Source: Saprospiraceae bacterium (lineage in GTDB: Bacteria; Bacteroidota; Bacteroidia; Chitinophagales; Saprospiraceae). From it: a DNA stretch of 52,245 nucleotides. The position numbers were made by a program, and so were the translations under genes. Location of the stretch: NCBI GenBank assembly GCA_026993525.1, contig JALWSS010000138.1, positions 1 to 52,245 of the forward strand. The letters are read 5' to 3'. Under the pieces are notes generated by a model that ran no database searches, was not told where the DNA came from, and was given only the letters and a program-made list of their open reading frames with translations. Of the stretch, positions 1 through 7,635 are shown in pieces; position 1 is the stretch's first letter; each line of letters starts with the position of its first letter.

Positions 1-146
1 GTGGGCTTTGCTCATGGTCCATAACTTGAAATTGTTTCCTGGAGAAGGGGCAGAGTTGAAGACTTTCGTTAATCTTTCCTCCCCCAAACGGTCTGCTTAA
101 CCTCCTATCCCGAGCCGATACCGACCGTATTGGAGTATATTTTATT

Positions 147-240
147 GGTCGGTTGGCCGAGTGGCTAGGCAGAGGTCTGCTTAACCTCCTATCCCGAGCC
201 GATAGCTATCGGCTTCGGGATTCGAATCCGCTACCGACCT
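147..240 (+). tRNA. tRNA-like gene, tRNA-Cys body with GCT anticodon and palindromic variable arm (copy 1)
   Basis: Acceptor strands GGTCGGT (147-153) and ACCGACC (233-239) pair perfectly. The D-stem is GCC/GGC (156-158, 168-170), and the anticodon stem GAGGT/ACCTC encloses the loop CTGCTTA, giving anticodon GCT (179-181). The discriminator is T240, as in tRNA-Cys, and the D-loop also matches tRNA-Cys, whose loop would normally be CTGCAAA. Where the variable loop and 5' T-stem should be lies the palindrome 193-219; the T-loop TTCGAAT (221-227) remains, but the T-stem cggga/ccgct pairs at only two of five positions. CCA is not encoded directly. It may be a tRNA pseudogene or a class-II-like tRNA of unknown charging. 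Confidence 0.5.
193..219. repeat. 27-nt palindromic element inside the tRNA-like gene
   Basis: The arms CCCGAGCCGATAG and CTATCGGCTTCGGG form a long hairpin with one mismatch around the perfectly symmetrical core CCGATAGCTATCGG. The same element sits at the same place in the second copy (503-529). Palindromes rich in CCCGA/TCGGG recur elsewhere in this window (27126-27159, 49778-49806), so this looks like an interspersed family, here lodged in a tRNA-like gene. Confidence 0.75.
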
Positions 241-244
241 CTCC

Positions 245-271
245 AAAGGCGCCTTTCTGGCGCCTTTTTTT
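245..271 (+). terminator. Rho-independent terminator after tRNA-like copy 1
   Basis: GGCGCC (248-253) and GGCGCC (259-264) form a stem with a five-base loop, flanked by AAA upstream and followed by seven T. It lies five bases after the discriminator base, where a tRNA terminator would be. Confidence 0.85.
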
Positions 272-456
272 GTTGAATTGTTGAATTGTTGAGATTGTTG
301 AATTGTGGCGGTGGGCTTTGCTCATGGTCCATAACTTGAAATTGTTTCCTGGAGAAGGGGCAGAGTTGAGGACTTTCGTTCATCTTTCCTCCCCCAAACG
401 GTCTGATAAACCTCCTATCCCGAGCCGATACCGACCGCATTGGAGTATATTTTATT

Positions 457-550
457 GGTCGGTTGGCCGAGTGGCCAGGCAGAGGTCTGCTTAACCTCCT
501 ATCCCGAGCCGATAGCTATCGGCTTCGGGATTCGAATCCGCTACCGACCT
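457..550 (+). tRNA. tRNA-like gene, tRNA-Cys body with GCT anticodon and palindromic variable arm (copy 2)
   Basis: Same architecture as the copy at 147: acceptor strands GGTCGGT/ACCGACC, anticodon loop CTGCTTA, inserted palindrome (503-529) in place of the variable loop and 5' T-stem, discriminator T550. It differs by a single T-to-C change in the D-loop (GTGGCCAGG). Conservation of the acceptor, D and anticodon stems but not the T-stem in both copies shows that the altered form was the one amplified, not a later decay of each copy. Confidence 0.5.
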
Positions 551-554
551 CTCC

Positions 555-580
555 AAAGGCGCCTCAAGGCGCCTTTTTTT
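555..580 (+). terminator. Rho-independent terminator after tRNA-like copy 2
   Basis: Two GGCGCC arms separated by TCAA and followed by a run of seven T. The loop differs from the first copy (TCAA instead of TTTCT) but the stem is unchanged. Confidence 0.85.
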
Positions 581-765
581 GTTGAATTGTTGAATTGTTG
601 AGATTGTTGAATTGTGGCGGCGGGCTTTGCTCATGGTCCATAACTTGAAATTGTTTCCTGGAGAAGGGGCAGAGTTGAGGACTTTCGTTCATCTTTCCTC
701 CCCCAAACGGTCTGCTTAACCTCCGATCCCGAGCCGATACCGACCGCATTGGAGTATATTTTATT

Positions 766-815
766 GGTCGGTTGGCCGAGTGGCCAGGCAGAGGTCTGCT
801 TAACCTCCTATCCCG
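766..815 (+). pseudogene. Truncated third tRNA-like copy
   Basis: Begins with the acceptor strand GGTCGGT and continues through the D-arm and the CTGCTTA anticodon loop to TATCCCGA. The palindrome, T-arm and 3' acceptor strand are then missing, so it cannot fold as a tRNA. The break is followed at once by a different inverted repeat (820-863), suggesting that recombination between palindromes removed the 3' half. Confidence 0.75.
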
Positions 816-819
816 AAAT

Positions 820-863
820 CCGATGCGAGTGCCGTTAACTGTCGGCATCGGCACTGGCATCGG
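820..863. repeat. Imperfect inverted repeat at the end of the array
   Basis: Arms CCGATGCGAGTGCCG (820-834) and CGGCACTGGCATCGG (849-863) pair at 14 of 15 positions around a 14-base loop. It lies at the breakpoint of the third tRNA-like copy. Confidence 0.7.
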
Positions 864-1322
864 TATCAACCAACTTCATTTGCAGTCAACTCCAACGTAA
901 AATGACTTTTTTCAGGAAACTCACGGCAAGATTCATCACAGGTAAGAATGAAAAGCGGGGTACTGACTCTTCTTTTTTCGTTGTACTTCCTGTCAGGTTA
1001 CAACCACAACAAAGTTTACAATTCACAATGGTGTCCAAGGCAGCAAGCTGGCAGTTGATGGACAGGACTTTATAATCATTGGGACACACTGTGGGTATTG
1101 TCCTATAGGCACCAACTATGCCCGACACGAAGTGGTTTGAGAAAACCTATCACTGTCGTCCAGTGCGTACAGGGAATTTGGGCTTAATGCAGAGAAGTTT
1201 TTCCAACTGTGCTTAAATTCAAGGTCTATTGGCTGATTGCCTTTACTATATCCTCCTCAACATTTTCGAGAAACGGATAGTACCACCACGAGATCTACCA
1301 CAGGAGTCGTAATAAATCGGGT
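864..1322. other. Gene-poor stretch between the array and the hemerythrin gene
   Basis: No convincing gene. On the plus strand, ATG 948 opens a short signal-peptide-like stretch (MKSGVLTLLFSLYFLSG) that soon stops. In another frame a ~40-residue peptide ending at 1140 contains GTHCGYCPIG. Together these could be a frameshifted relic of a small exported cysteine protein, but I recognise no family. On the minus strand a short tail ending ENVEEDIVKAISQ before the stop near 1223 may be the end of another relic. I see no strong terminator for the minus-strand operon that ends at 1323. Confidence 0.3.
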
Positions 1323-1982
1323 TTATGGCCTTATAGTGCTAGCCATTTCGTCAAGTTCCAAATTGGAAAGAAACATTTGCGCTTGCGGAAAAACAATATT
1401 ATCCTCCCGGAAAATGTGCAACCTTAACAATTCAATCAGCGCCTTTCCCTGCTCCAATGCAGCATCCAACAGCACCAAACGGGAATTGTGTTCGGGCAGG
1501 CGCATGGACATTCCAAAAAAATTAAAAACGACAGCAGCAAGTTGTAATGCCTTGATATGGTCGTCCTCCAACATATCCACGGCGGTTATAGGAGTAGGTC
1601 CGTGGCCATGTTCGCCTTGTTCCAGTAAGCGCTTTTGCAACAAAGGGAACAAAATTTTATCCTCCTTTTGGTTGTGTACGACAATATTGTTGTCAAAAAA
1701 ATTAAAGAACCTGCTGAGTTTTCCTCCCACCGATTTGTCAATTCCTGTTTTCCGAATGATATTCAATGCTTCCTCGAAAGCGTCCAGTTCCTTGATGCAA
1801 GCTTTGTGCTCATCGCAAAGCTGTTGAAGAAAAGGGTGCAGCTCTTCATAAGGGATGGTTTTCATGTTTGGCGGAGCATAGGCATCGGGAGGTGCCATCG
1901 GTGAAAATTCTTTTTGCTCCTGCTGCTTTTCGGCATTCCTTTTCAAAGGGTCACCTTTGTTGATTACTTTTAATTCAATCAT
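1323..1982 (-). CDS. Hemerythrin HHE cation-binding domain protein
   Basis: This 219-residue cytoplasmic protein has one hemerythrin-type four-helix bundle (about 45-215). The di-iron ligand pattern is visible as H in DEHKACI, H..E in HNQKEDKILFP, H in EDDHIKAL and H...E in LHIFREDNIVFP. Members bind O2 or NO or protect against them; which one applies here cannot be told. The first 40 residues are charged, Pro-rich and predicted flexible. It is the last gene of the minus-strand nitrate island, 59 bases after its upstream neighbour, and is a second di-iron protein beside the Ric-type repair protein between narG and narH. That context favours a role in nitrosative or oxygen stress. Confidence 0.85.
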   Translation of the reverse strand: MIELKVINKGDPLKRNAEKQQEQKEFSPMAPPDAYAPPNMKTIPYEELHPFLQQLCDEHKACIKELDAFEEALNIIRKTGIDKSVGGKLSRFFNFFDNNIVVHNQKEDKILFPLLQKRLLEQGEHGHGPTPITAVDMLEDDHIKALQLAAVVFNFFGMSMRLPEHNSRLVLLDAALEQGKALIELLRLHIFREDNIVFPQAQMFLSNLELDEMASTIRP

Positions 1983-2041
1983 GTTATACTTTTTTTACAT
2001 TATTTCCAGCACTCCAAGTTCAACTACTGGAAGCAATGTAC

Positions 2042-2839
2042 TTATTCCTTTAATTTTTTAAACAACGGTTTCAGCGCATTTTCATAGGCATTTTTAATGC
2101 TTTCTTCCTGCGCTTCCAGTGGTTTTATGAGTACCAGGTCCATCACTTCGCCAGGTGACAAACCGGAATGATACATTGTCTTCACAGTGCCAGTTACCAT
2201 TTTCAATATTCCCGACTCAGCCTCTTGTCGGGAAAGTCCGAATGATTCGCCAAGCTCTTGCAATGCAAATAGTTGAAACCAAAGATAGGTAGGTCCCATC
2301 GCAGTAAGAATGGCAAAGGCTTCCAATTTTTCCTCTTCCACTTCGGGGCATTCTCCCAAAATGCCAAAAATGGAAGTAAGTTCGTCTTTTTCGGTTTGAG
2401 AAAATACATGGGAAAAAGCAAGGGGGGTATAGCCTGCGTTTACAATGGTGGGAGCGTTTGGTACTATCCGAACGATTCGCTGAAAACTACCTAAACTTTC
2501 TGCCATCTTCCCTATTGTGTATTTCGGTGCAAACGATATAAGTACCGCATCCGGTTTCAATTTGGATTTTATTTTTTTCAAAACACCACCCACCGCATTG
2601 GGATGAAGGGCAATGAAAACAAAATCCTTTGAAGCGGGCAGATCATTGTTGTTTAAGGCGGGAACAATTTCAGGATAACTATTTTTCAATTTGTTCAAAA
2701 CCGCCCCGTCCGTGTCGCTGACAATTACTTCACGGGGCATTTTCCCTGCATTTCGGAAGCCCCCTAAAACAATCCGGGTGGCCCGGCCACCTCCAATAAA
2801 ACCAAAAGTTTTGTCTTTCACTTTTTCGCTGAAGGTCAT
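2042..2839 (-). CDS. Pyrroline-5-carboxylate reductase-like NAD(P)-binding protein
   Basis: The 265-residue protein opens with a Rossmann fold (GFIGGGRAT near residue 13) and continues with motifs of the ProC family: VIVSDTD, FVFIALHP, RIVPNAPTIVNAG and a C-terminal helical domain with AMGPTYLW. True ProC reduces pyrroline-5-carboxylate to proline, but this copy is divergent (GGGRAT instead of GxGxMG; the usual C-terminal serine/threonine-rich active-site segment is not obvious), so the substrate is uncertain. I start at the ATG at 2837-2839, four bases after the upstream stop; an earlier ATG at 2866 would overlap it. Its place at the end of the nitrate island has no obvious explanation. Confidence 0.7.
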   Translation of the reverse strand: MTFSEKVKDKTFGFIGGGRATRIVLGGFRNAGKMPREVIVSDTDGAVLNKLKNSYPEIVPALNNNDLPASKDFVFIALHPNAVGGVLKKIKSKLKPDAVLISFAPKYTIGKMAESLGSFQRIVRIVPNAPTIVNAGYTPLAFSHVFSQTEKDELTSIFGILGECPEVEEEKLEAFAILTAMGPTYLWFQLFALQELGESFGLSRQEAESGILKMVTGTVKTMYHSGLSPGEVMDLVLIKPLEAQEESIKNAYENALKPLFKKLKE

Positions 2840-2843
2840 AAAT

Positions 2844-3167
2844 TTATTGTTCAAAGATATCGTCAATCCAAGACAACAAAGCCATCATGGACGGAAAACC
2901 AATGGTAGGCAGGGCAAGGAATGCAATGTGCTGCAATTCTTCCTTTGTGGCTCCGGCCCGCACTGCCTTTCGGATATGCGAATGAAAAGCCCCTTCCAGC
3001 CTGGCCCCACCCGATATGGCTACTTTTATCAAAGCACGGGTCTTGTCGTCCAATGGACCTGCCTTGTGGACAGCATCCCCTAAATCGGAATATGCTTTTC
3101 CGATGGCTGGGTATTTTTCCATGAATCGGGTGAACCGTTTGGGAATCTTATCTTTTGGTGTTGCCAT
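2844..3167 (-). CDS. Carboxymuconolactone decarboxylase / AhpD-like protein
   Basis: A protein of about 107 residues from the ATG at 3165-3167 (an upstream ATG at 3203 is possible). The sequence TRALIKVAISGGARLEGAFH, then AVRAGATKEELQHIAFLALPTIGFP, is the core of the CMD/AhpD all-alpha family. The CxxC of catalytic AhpD is absent (GGARLEGAFHSH keeps the histidines only), so a peroxidase-reductase role is doubtful; the family also holds decarboxylases and unknowns. It precedes the ProC-like gene by four bases, so the two are probably co-translated. The gap to the upstream narK is about 100 bases with no clear promoter. Confidence 0.75.
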   Translation of the reverse strand: MATPKDKIPKRFTRFMEKYPAIGKAYSDLGDAVHKAGPLDDKTRALIKVAISGGARLEGAFHSHIRKAVRAGATKEELQHIAFLALPTIGFPSMMALLSWIDDIFEQ

Positions 3168-3269
3168 GTTTTGCAAGTTTATTCTACAAAAATCCTTATA
3201 CACTGCACACCCCGTTTCATCATTCTTTCAGATGGCAAAACGTGGTGATGAGCAATTACAAAAGAACAA

Positions 3270-4871
3270 TTAAGGGTTTCTAACTTCTGCCTTAGGGCCT
3301 TGATAATACCACCAGTTCAGGGCCAAACATATTAAATAATAAGCAGCGAAACCGTAAAGCGCATATTCCGGTGTGCCGGCCTTGATTTGTTGCCCGAATA
3401 TTTTTGGAATAATGAACGCCCCATAGGCAGCAATGGCAGCGGTCCAGCCCAACACGGGGCCAGCCTGTTCTTTATTGAAAATATTAGGGATACTCCTGAA
3501 AGTCGAGCCATTGCCGATGCCAGTGGTCAGGAACAACAACATGAAGCAGGCGAAAAAGGGCCACCAATATGTTTCGGGCGTTTCACTGCTTCTCGCCTGA
3601 ACGACGAAATAGGCAACCGCCAATGTAGCAATGATCTGAACAATGGTACTACCTGCCGTCACTTTTGCACCACTATCAATTTTATCGGACAGCCAGCCCC
3701 CAACCGGGCGAATCAATGCACCGATGACCGGCCCCAGAAAAACCCATGTCAAAAAATTCGGGGCATTGGGATTGATGAATCCGGGATTCGAAGGGTCAGA
3801 ATACACAAATATATCCTGACACAATTTTGGGAAAGCCGCCGAAAAGCCAATGAAAGAACCGAAGGTCATGGTATATATAATGGTCATGACCCAAGTGTGT
3901 TTGTTACTGAATATGGCAAACTGCTCGTTCAAATTGGTCTTGATTTCTCCCGGAGTAGCATATTTCATCAGCATGACCGTTAAAACAATAACCACCGGAA
4001 GCACTATCCACATATTGATTTTCAAACTGACCAACATGTATGCCCCGATGCCACCAGCCACTAGACCCAATACAATCATGTAAAGGGTTTTTCCAATACC
4101 CTGAATGGTGTTTGGCAGTTTTGGCGTACCGGTAACGACGTTGTTCATGCCAAAAAAGGCTGCTATGGCAGCTATCGTCAAAACTGGAACCCATACCCAA
4201 CCTGCATTCTGGATGCCGGCAAGGGCTTCGTTGCTGACAATGTTCCCGTCCTTGTCAATCGCCGAGAAGAGGTACAGCCCAACCACCAGCGGTATCGTTT
4301 TTTGCATTACTCCAACACCGAGGTTGCCGATTCCCGCATTCAATCCCAACGAAGTACCTTGAACCCTTTTTGGAAAAAAATAACTGATGTTGCTCATTGA
4401 AGAGGAGAAATTACCGCCGCCAAAACCGGACAAGGCAGCAAGGATAGCAAATGTCATGTATGACGTGTTGACATCCTGCAAGGCAAAGCCGACTCCTATT
4501 GCAGGAATGAGTAGCAAAGCCGTACATGTAAAAATTACATTTCTACCTCCACCCAGACCAATAAGGAAGGAATTGGGAATTCTCAAAGTAGCCCCTGCCA
4601 GGCCAGCAATAGCAGGCAAAGTATAGTACAAGCTGTTGATATCTTTGAGTTTTTCAGTTATTTCTTCAGGACTCATGCCAGGTTCAATCATCCCGAAATT
4701 GTAACCAAATTCTTTCATCTTGGTGGCAATGACGCTCCACATTATCCATACGGCAAAAGCCAGCAGCAATGCCGGGATGGAAATCCAAAGATTTTTGGTA
4801 GCGATTTTTTTTCCGGTTGATTCCCAAAATTCCTTGTCCTCAACGTTCCAGTTTCGAATATTTATTGGCAT
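3270..4871 (-). CDS. narK: Nitrate/nitrite antiporter, NarK (E. coli NarK-like type)
   Basis: A 533-residue MFS transporter with about 12 membrane helices. The N-terminus (WNVEDKEFW, KNLWISIPALLLAFAVWIMW) and the nitrate-signature region GGGNFSSSMSNISYFFPKR followed by GLNAGIGNLGVGVMQ closely match the E. coli NarK/NarU type, which exchanges nitrate for nitrite. A second signature (TGIGNGSTFRSIPNIF) is present in the C-terminal half. It is longer than E. coli NarK (463) because of an extra stretch after helix 1 and longer central loops. It is the second of two adjacent narK genes, 12 bases after the first. Two differing NarK proteins side by side, like the NarK1/NarK2 pairs of Paracoccus or Thermus, suggest separate uptake and exchange roles. 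Confidence 0.93.
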   Translation of the reverse strand: MPINIRNWNVEDKEFWESTGKKIATKNLWISIPALLLAFAVWIMWSVIATKMKEFGYNFGMIEPGMSPEEITEKLKDINSLYYTLPAIAGLAGATLRIPNSFLIGLGGGRNVIFTCTALLLIPAIGVGFALQDVNTSYMTFAILAALSGFGGGNFSSSMSNISYFFPKRVQGTSLGLNAGIGNLGVGVMQKTIPLVVGLYLFSAIDKDGNIVSNEALAGIQNAGWVWVPVLTIAAIAAFFGMNNVVTGTPKLPNTIQGIGKTLYMIVLGLVAGGIGAYMLVSLKINMWIVLPVVIVLTVMLMKYATPGEIKTNLNEQFAIFSNKHTWVMTIIYTMTFGSFIGFSAAFPKLCQDIFVYSDPSNPGFINPNAPNFLTWVFLGPVIGALIRPVGGWLSDKIDSGAKVTAGSTIVQIIATLAVAYFVVQARSSETPETYWWPFFACFMLLFLTTGIGNGSTFRSIPNIFNKEQAGPVLGWTAAIAAYGAFIIPKIFGQQIKAGTPEYALYGFAAYYLICLALNWWYYQGPKAEVRNP

Positions 4872-4883
4872 GACTTTGTTGAT

Positions 4884-6374
4884 TTAAACATTCTCAATTT
4901 TCCGCATTAACTCCGGCGATTCTTTGTGCATCATTTTCGTCACAATTCGGTGCATCCAAATCAGGCACAAGGCAGAAAGAAACAGCATGAACATCCAGCA
5001 ACTCGTCCACAATCCGGTGCTTTCTAGCAAATACCCGAAAATAATCGGACAGAAGAAGCCACCTAAACCACCAAGTACTCCGACCATTCCTCCGACAACA
5101 CCCACTTCCTCGGGGAAATAATCCGGGATGTGTTTGTACACACCTGCCTTCCCGACGCCCCAGATACTGCCAATGAGAATGACGAGAACCGCAAAAATCC
5201 AAACATTCGCCTGAAAGAATATGCGGGTAATTCCCTTAGCCAACAATTGCTTTTTGACCACTTTATCACCGACCTTTACAATCGGTTCTTGCCAGACTTC
5301 TTTGGTGGGAAAAATAAATATCCCCTCATCATAATCAATATTTTCAATATCCCTTTTTACCAGTTGATAAGTCTTGTCATCCACCTTTATTTCGGCGTCT
5401 GACACCGCAGTGACTGTTCCTGCACGTTTTGCCATGATGCCCCTGCCCGGGGAGTTTATTTCCATTCTTGGAATAATCAATAAAAAGCTGATAATAACCG
5501 ACGAACTCAGCACCCAATACATCACTTTTCTGGCTCCCCATTTATCTGACATCCACCCGCCGAGCGCCCGTATGACCCCCGACGGAAAACTGAACAGAGC
5601 AGCAAAAATCCCCGCCGTCACCAAGGGCAAATAATATACATTTACGAAATAAGGAACGAGCCACTGAGAGAAGGCGACAAAGCAGCCAAATACGAGAAAA
5701 TAATACATACCAAAACGCCAGACCCTGATATTTTTCAATGGTCTGAGCATCCCTTTCAGCGTCCGTGCGCTTGAGGAAGGCTTTTTATTTTCGGTGAAAA
5801 TGAAAAACAAGATGCCCATTACCACCAAAGCAGCTGCATAAACTTTCGGCAACACCCGCCAGCCTTCAATATTGGTTGCATTATCGGTAAAATATTTCAG
5901 CAAAGTAGGTGCAAACAAGGTAGTGAGGGCAGCACCGGCATTTCCCGCACCGAATATCCCCAATGCCGTTCCCTGCTGATGTCGGGGATACCACACGGAA
6001 GAAAACGCAATTCCAATAGCAAAACTTACGCCCGCAAACCCGAACCCGAAACTGGCAGCAGCAAATTCAAAAAAACTATTTGCATAAGAAAGCAAAAACA
6101 TGGGAATGGCACAGAGAATCAACAAGGATCCGTAAACAGGTTTTCCGCCAAATTTGTCGGTCAAAATGCCAGCAGGCAACCTGAACAATGCCCCGGTTAG
6201 TACGGGAATACCCATCAGCCAGCCTATTTCCACGGGGCCCCAATCAAATACCTGGTTGTCAACCAAAAAGGTGACTAATACACCATTCAGCATCCAGGCA
6301 GCAAAGCATATAGTAAATGCCAGTGTATTGAAAAACAATGCTTTATGAGATTTGAATGTCGCTTTTTCTTGCAT
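4884..6374 (-). CDS. narK: Nitrate transporter, NarK1-like MFS protein with an inserted soluble domain
   Basis: A 496-residue MFS protein. Helices 1-6 are clear (AFTICFAAWMLNGVLVTFL, then LFRLPAGILTDKFGGK, FAGVSFAIGIAFSSVWYPRH, GIFGAGNAGAALTT), typical of NarK1/NasA-type nitrate:proton symporters. Between helices of the C-terminal half, about residues 305-390, lies a hydrophilic stretch (AGTVTAVSDAEIKVDDKTYQL ... VVKKQLLAKGI) that reads as a small beta domain and is absent from E. coli NarK. The last helices follow (GIWGVGKAGVYKHIPDYFP type motif, GVVGGMVGVLGGLGG). The start codon abuts the stop of the upstream small membrane protein. Nitrate import is the likely role; the insert has no known function. 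Confidence 0.9.
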   Translation of the reverse strand: MQEKATFKSHKALFFNTLAFTICFAAWMLNGVLVTFLVDNQVFDWGPVEIGWLMGIPVLTGALFRLPAGILTDKFGGKPVYGSLLILCAIPMFLLSYANSFFEFAAASFGFGFAGVSFAIGIAFSSVWYPRHQQGTALGIFGAGNAGAALTTLFAPTLLKYFTDNATNIEGWRVLPKVYAAALVVMGILFFIFTENKKPSSSARTLKGMLRPLKNIRVWRFGMYYFLVFGCFVAFSQWLVPYFVNVYYLPLVTAGIFAALFSFPSGVIRALGGWMSDKWGARKVMYWVLSSSVIISFLLIIPRMEINSPGRGIMAKRAGTVTAVSDAEIKVDDKTYQLVKRDIENIDYDEGIFIFPTKEVWQEPIVKVGDKVVKKQLLAKGITRIFFQANVWIFAVLVILIGSIWGVGKAGVYKHIPDYFPEEVGVVGGMVGVLGGLGGFFCPIIFGYLLESTGLWTSCWMFMLFLSALCLIWMHRIVTKMMHKESPELMRKIENV

Positions 6375-6821
6375 TTATTCAACAGGTTTTTGAAAGTTGA
6401 TTCGCCCTTTTTCAGGGTATTTTTTGGAATACCGGACGTAATATTTTCCGCCCGGCACTTTAATGTTATCAATTGGTATGGGGTGGTAGGTATTACAATT
6501 TTTATATTTTATTCCATCTATCTCATATTCGAATTCAATGCCTTTCCCTTTTGCAAATACTTCACAGAATCCAAGTGTCGTCCCAATAACATATTCACCT
6601 GAACTCAACATACTGCCTTCTACTTCAATCCATCTAAAAACAGGAATTGCCAATGCAAAAAAAACAATTGCGAAAACTATTCTGATGACTTTTTTTTTGC
6701 CCGAGCTTGTTTTCCATGCTTTGAGCAAATTCAACCCAATGCCAAATATCAGCAACCCAAGCAAGATGAACTTGACTGCCTGTGCTGCCATGAGTTCAAG
6801 ATCAGTTACTGTTAAAAGCAT
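6375..6821 (-). CDS. Small membrane protein of unknown function in the nar operon
   Basis: 148 residues with two predicted membrane helices (VKFILLGLLIFGIGLNLL near 17-34, IRIVFAIVFFALAIPVF near 46-62) followed by a soluble beta-rich C-terminal half (FEYEIDGIKYKNCNTY, GGKYYVRYSKKYPEKGRINF). The C-terminal pattern resembles DUF3592-like proteins, though I cannot assign it. It lies between narI (stop at 6826) and narK (start at 6374) with almost no spacing, so it is surely co-transcribed. An inner ATG at 6791 is an alternative start. Confidence 0.75.
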   Translation of the reverse strand: MLLTVTDLELMAAQAVKFILLGLLIFGIGLNLLKAWKTSSGKKKVIRIVFAIVFFALAIPVFRWIEVEGSMLSSGEYVIGTTLGFCEVFAKGKGIEFEYEIDGIKYKNCNTYHPIPIDNIKVPGGKYYVRYSKKYPEKGRINFQKPVE

Positions 6822-6825
6822 TAGT

Positions 6826-7563
6826 TTAGTTATTCTTCGGTCGCTTCAATGACCAGGGAGTGTGGGGCTTTCTTACCTCCCTGTTGTTCCAGTACCAAAT
6901 TACCTGCTGGTAAGGCCGCCATAGGTAGTCAATAGGGGGAACAAGGAAGTGAACCAGCCTCGAAAAAGGAATCAGCATAATAATCAGGAAAGCACCAACG
7001 ATATGAAATTTGACAACCCAAGGCAGGGCAGCAACTGCGGTGGCATCGGGTTGTAAAGCAAAAACAGACCACAGGTAGGGGGTCAGTACGGAAGCAAACC
7101 AGGAGGAGCCCCACCGGAAATTGTACGCCACCCAAAGACCGCTAAAAACCTGTATCAAAAGCAAGCCAATAATCACATAATCCATCTTGCTCGTCACTAC
7201 GGCTATTCGGGAGTTGGTTATCCTGCGGTACAGCAGATTGACAATTCCAATTAAAACAGCGACACCAAAAATAAAAGCTGTCACCTCCAATATTATCAGG
7301 CGTAAAGGATGAGCATTCCATGCCAGCACACCACTTGGGATCAGAAATGCAATCAAATGGCCAAGGAACAGAAACAAGATACCGATATGGAACGGCACTG
7401 TTCCCCAAAACAACTGCCTGCCCTCCAGAAACTGTGAGGACAGCGAGGAAAATTTGAACCCGTTTCGGTAACGCCATATTGACCCAATCACAAAAACAAA
7501 CAGTGCTATATAGGGCAAGGCAATTAGGAAAAAGTTATTGAGTGCATTGAAAAGATTTTCCAT
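6826..7563 (-). CDS. narI: Respiratory nitrate reductase gamma subunit (cytochrome b)
   Basis: A 245-residue membrane protein with five predicted helices. It carries two b haems and passes electrons from menaquinol to NarH. Likely haem ligands are the His pairs in PFHIGILFLFLGHLIAF and in KFHIVGAFLIIMLIPFSRLVHF, as in E. coli NarI. The start chosen is the ATG at 7561-7563, preceded by AAAGGAT; an ATG at 7632 would overlap narJ and adds a polar N-terminus unlike the family. The length matches NarI proteins (about 225-250). Confidence 0.95.
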   Translation of the reverse strand: MENLFNALNNFFLIALPYIALFVFVIGSIWRYRNGFKFSSLSSQFLEGRQLFWGTVPFHIGILFLFLGHLIAFLIPSGVLAWNAHPLRLIILEVTAFIFGVAVLIGIVNLLYRRITNSRIAVVTSKMDYVIIGLLLIQVFSGLWVAYNFRWGSSWFASVLTPYLWSVFALQPDATAVAALPWVVKFHIVGAFLIIMLIPFSRLVHFLVPPIDYLWRPYQQVIWYWNNREVRKPHTPWSLKRPKNN

Positions 7564-7635
7564 TGTATCCTTTTTACAGTTGAAATAATTTTGCCAATAT
7601 ATTTGACAGGCTTTCAAAATTTGCCATGTCAAAAT

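Larger units (their letters stand above)
1..815 (+). repeat. Tandem array of ~310-bp units carrying tRNA-like genes
   Basis: Three successive units begin at 1, 311 and 620 (period 310 then 309 bases) and are nearly identical; the third loses identity at about 815. Each unit has a leader starting near GTGGGCTTTGCTCATGGTCC, a short relic of a tRNA 3' half (90-127, 400-437, 709-747), the stretch ATTGGAGTATATTTTATT, a tRNA-like gene, and in units 1 and 2 a GC-rich hairpin with a T-run and repeats of TTGAATTG. Few substitutions separate the units, so the amplification looks recent or is kept alike by recombination. Short open frames crossing the units follow no protein family I know and are treated as non-coding. 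Confidence 0.85.

Noticed and set aside
303-494. Short open frame across an array unit on the plus strand
   Set aside because: It runs through the tRNA-like gene and exists only because the unit is repeated; no family resemblance and no ribosome-binding site.
1-864. CRISPR array as an explanation of the repeats near the left end
   Set aside because: The period is about 310 bases with tRNA-like content and no short repeats with unique spacers; no cas genes are present.
886-1128. 80-codon minus-strand frame with several cysteines
   Set aside because: No recognised family, no start signal, and the opposite strand gives an equally plausible relic; described as a gene-poor stretch instead.
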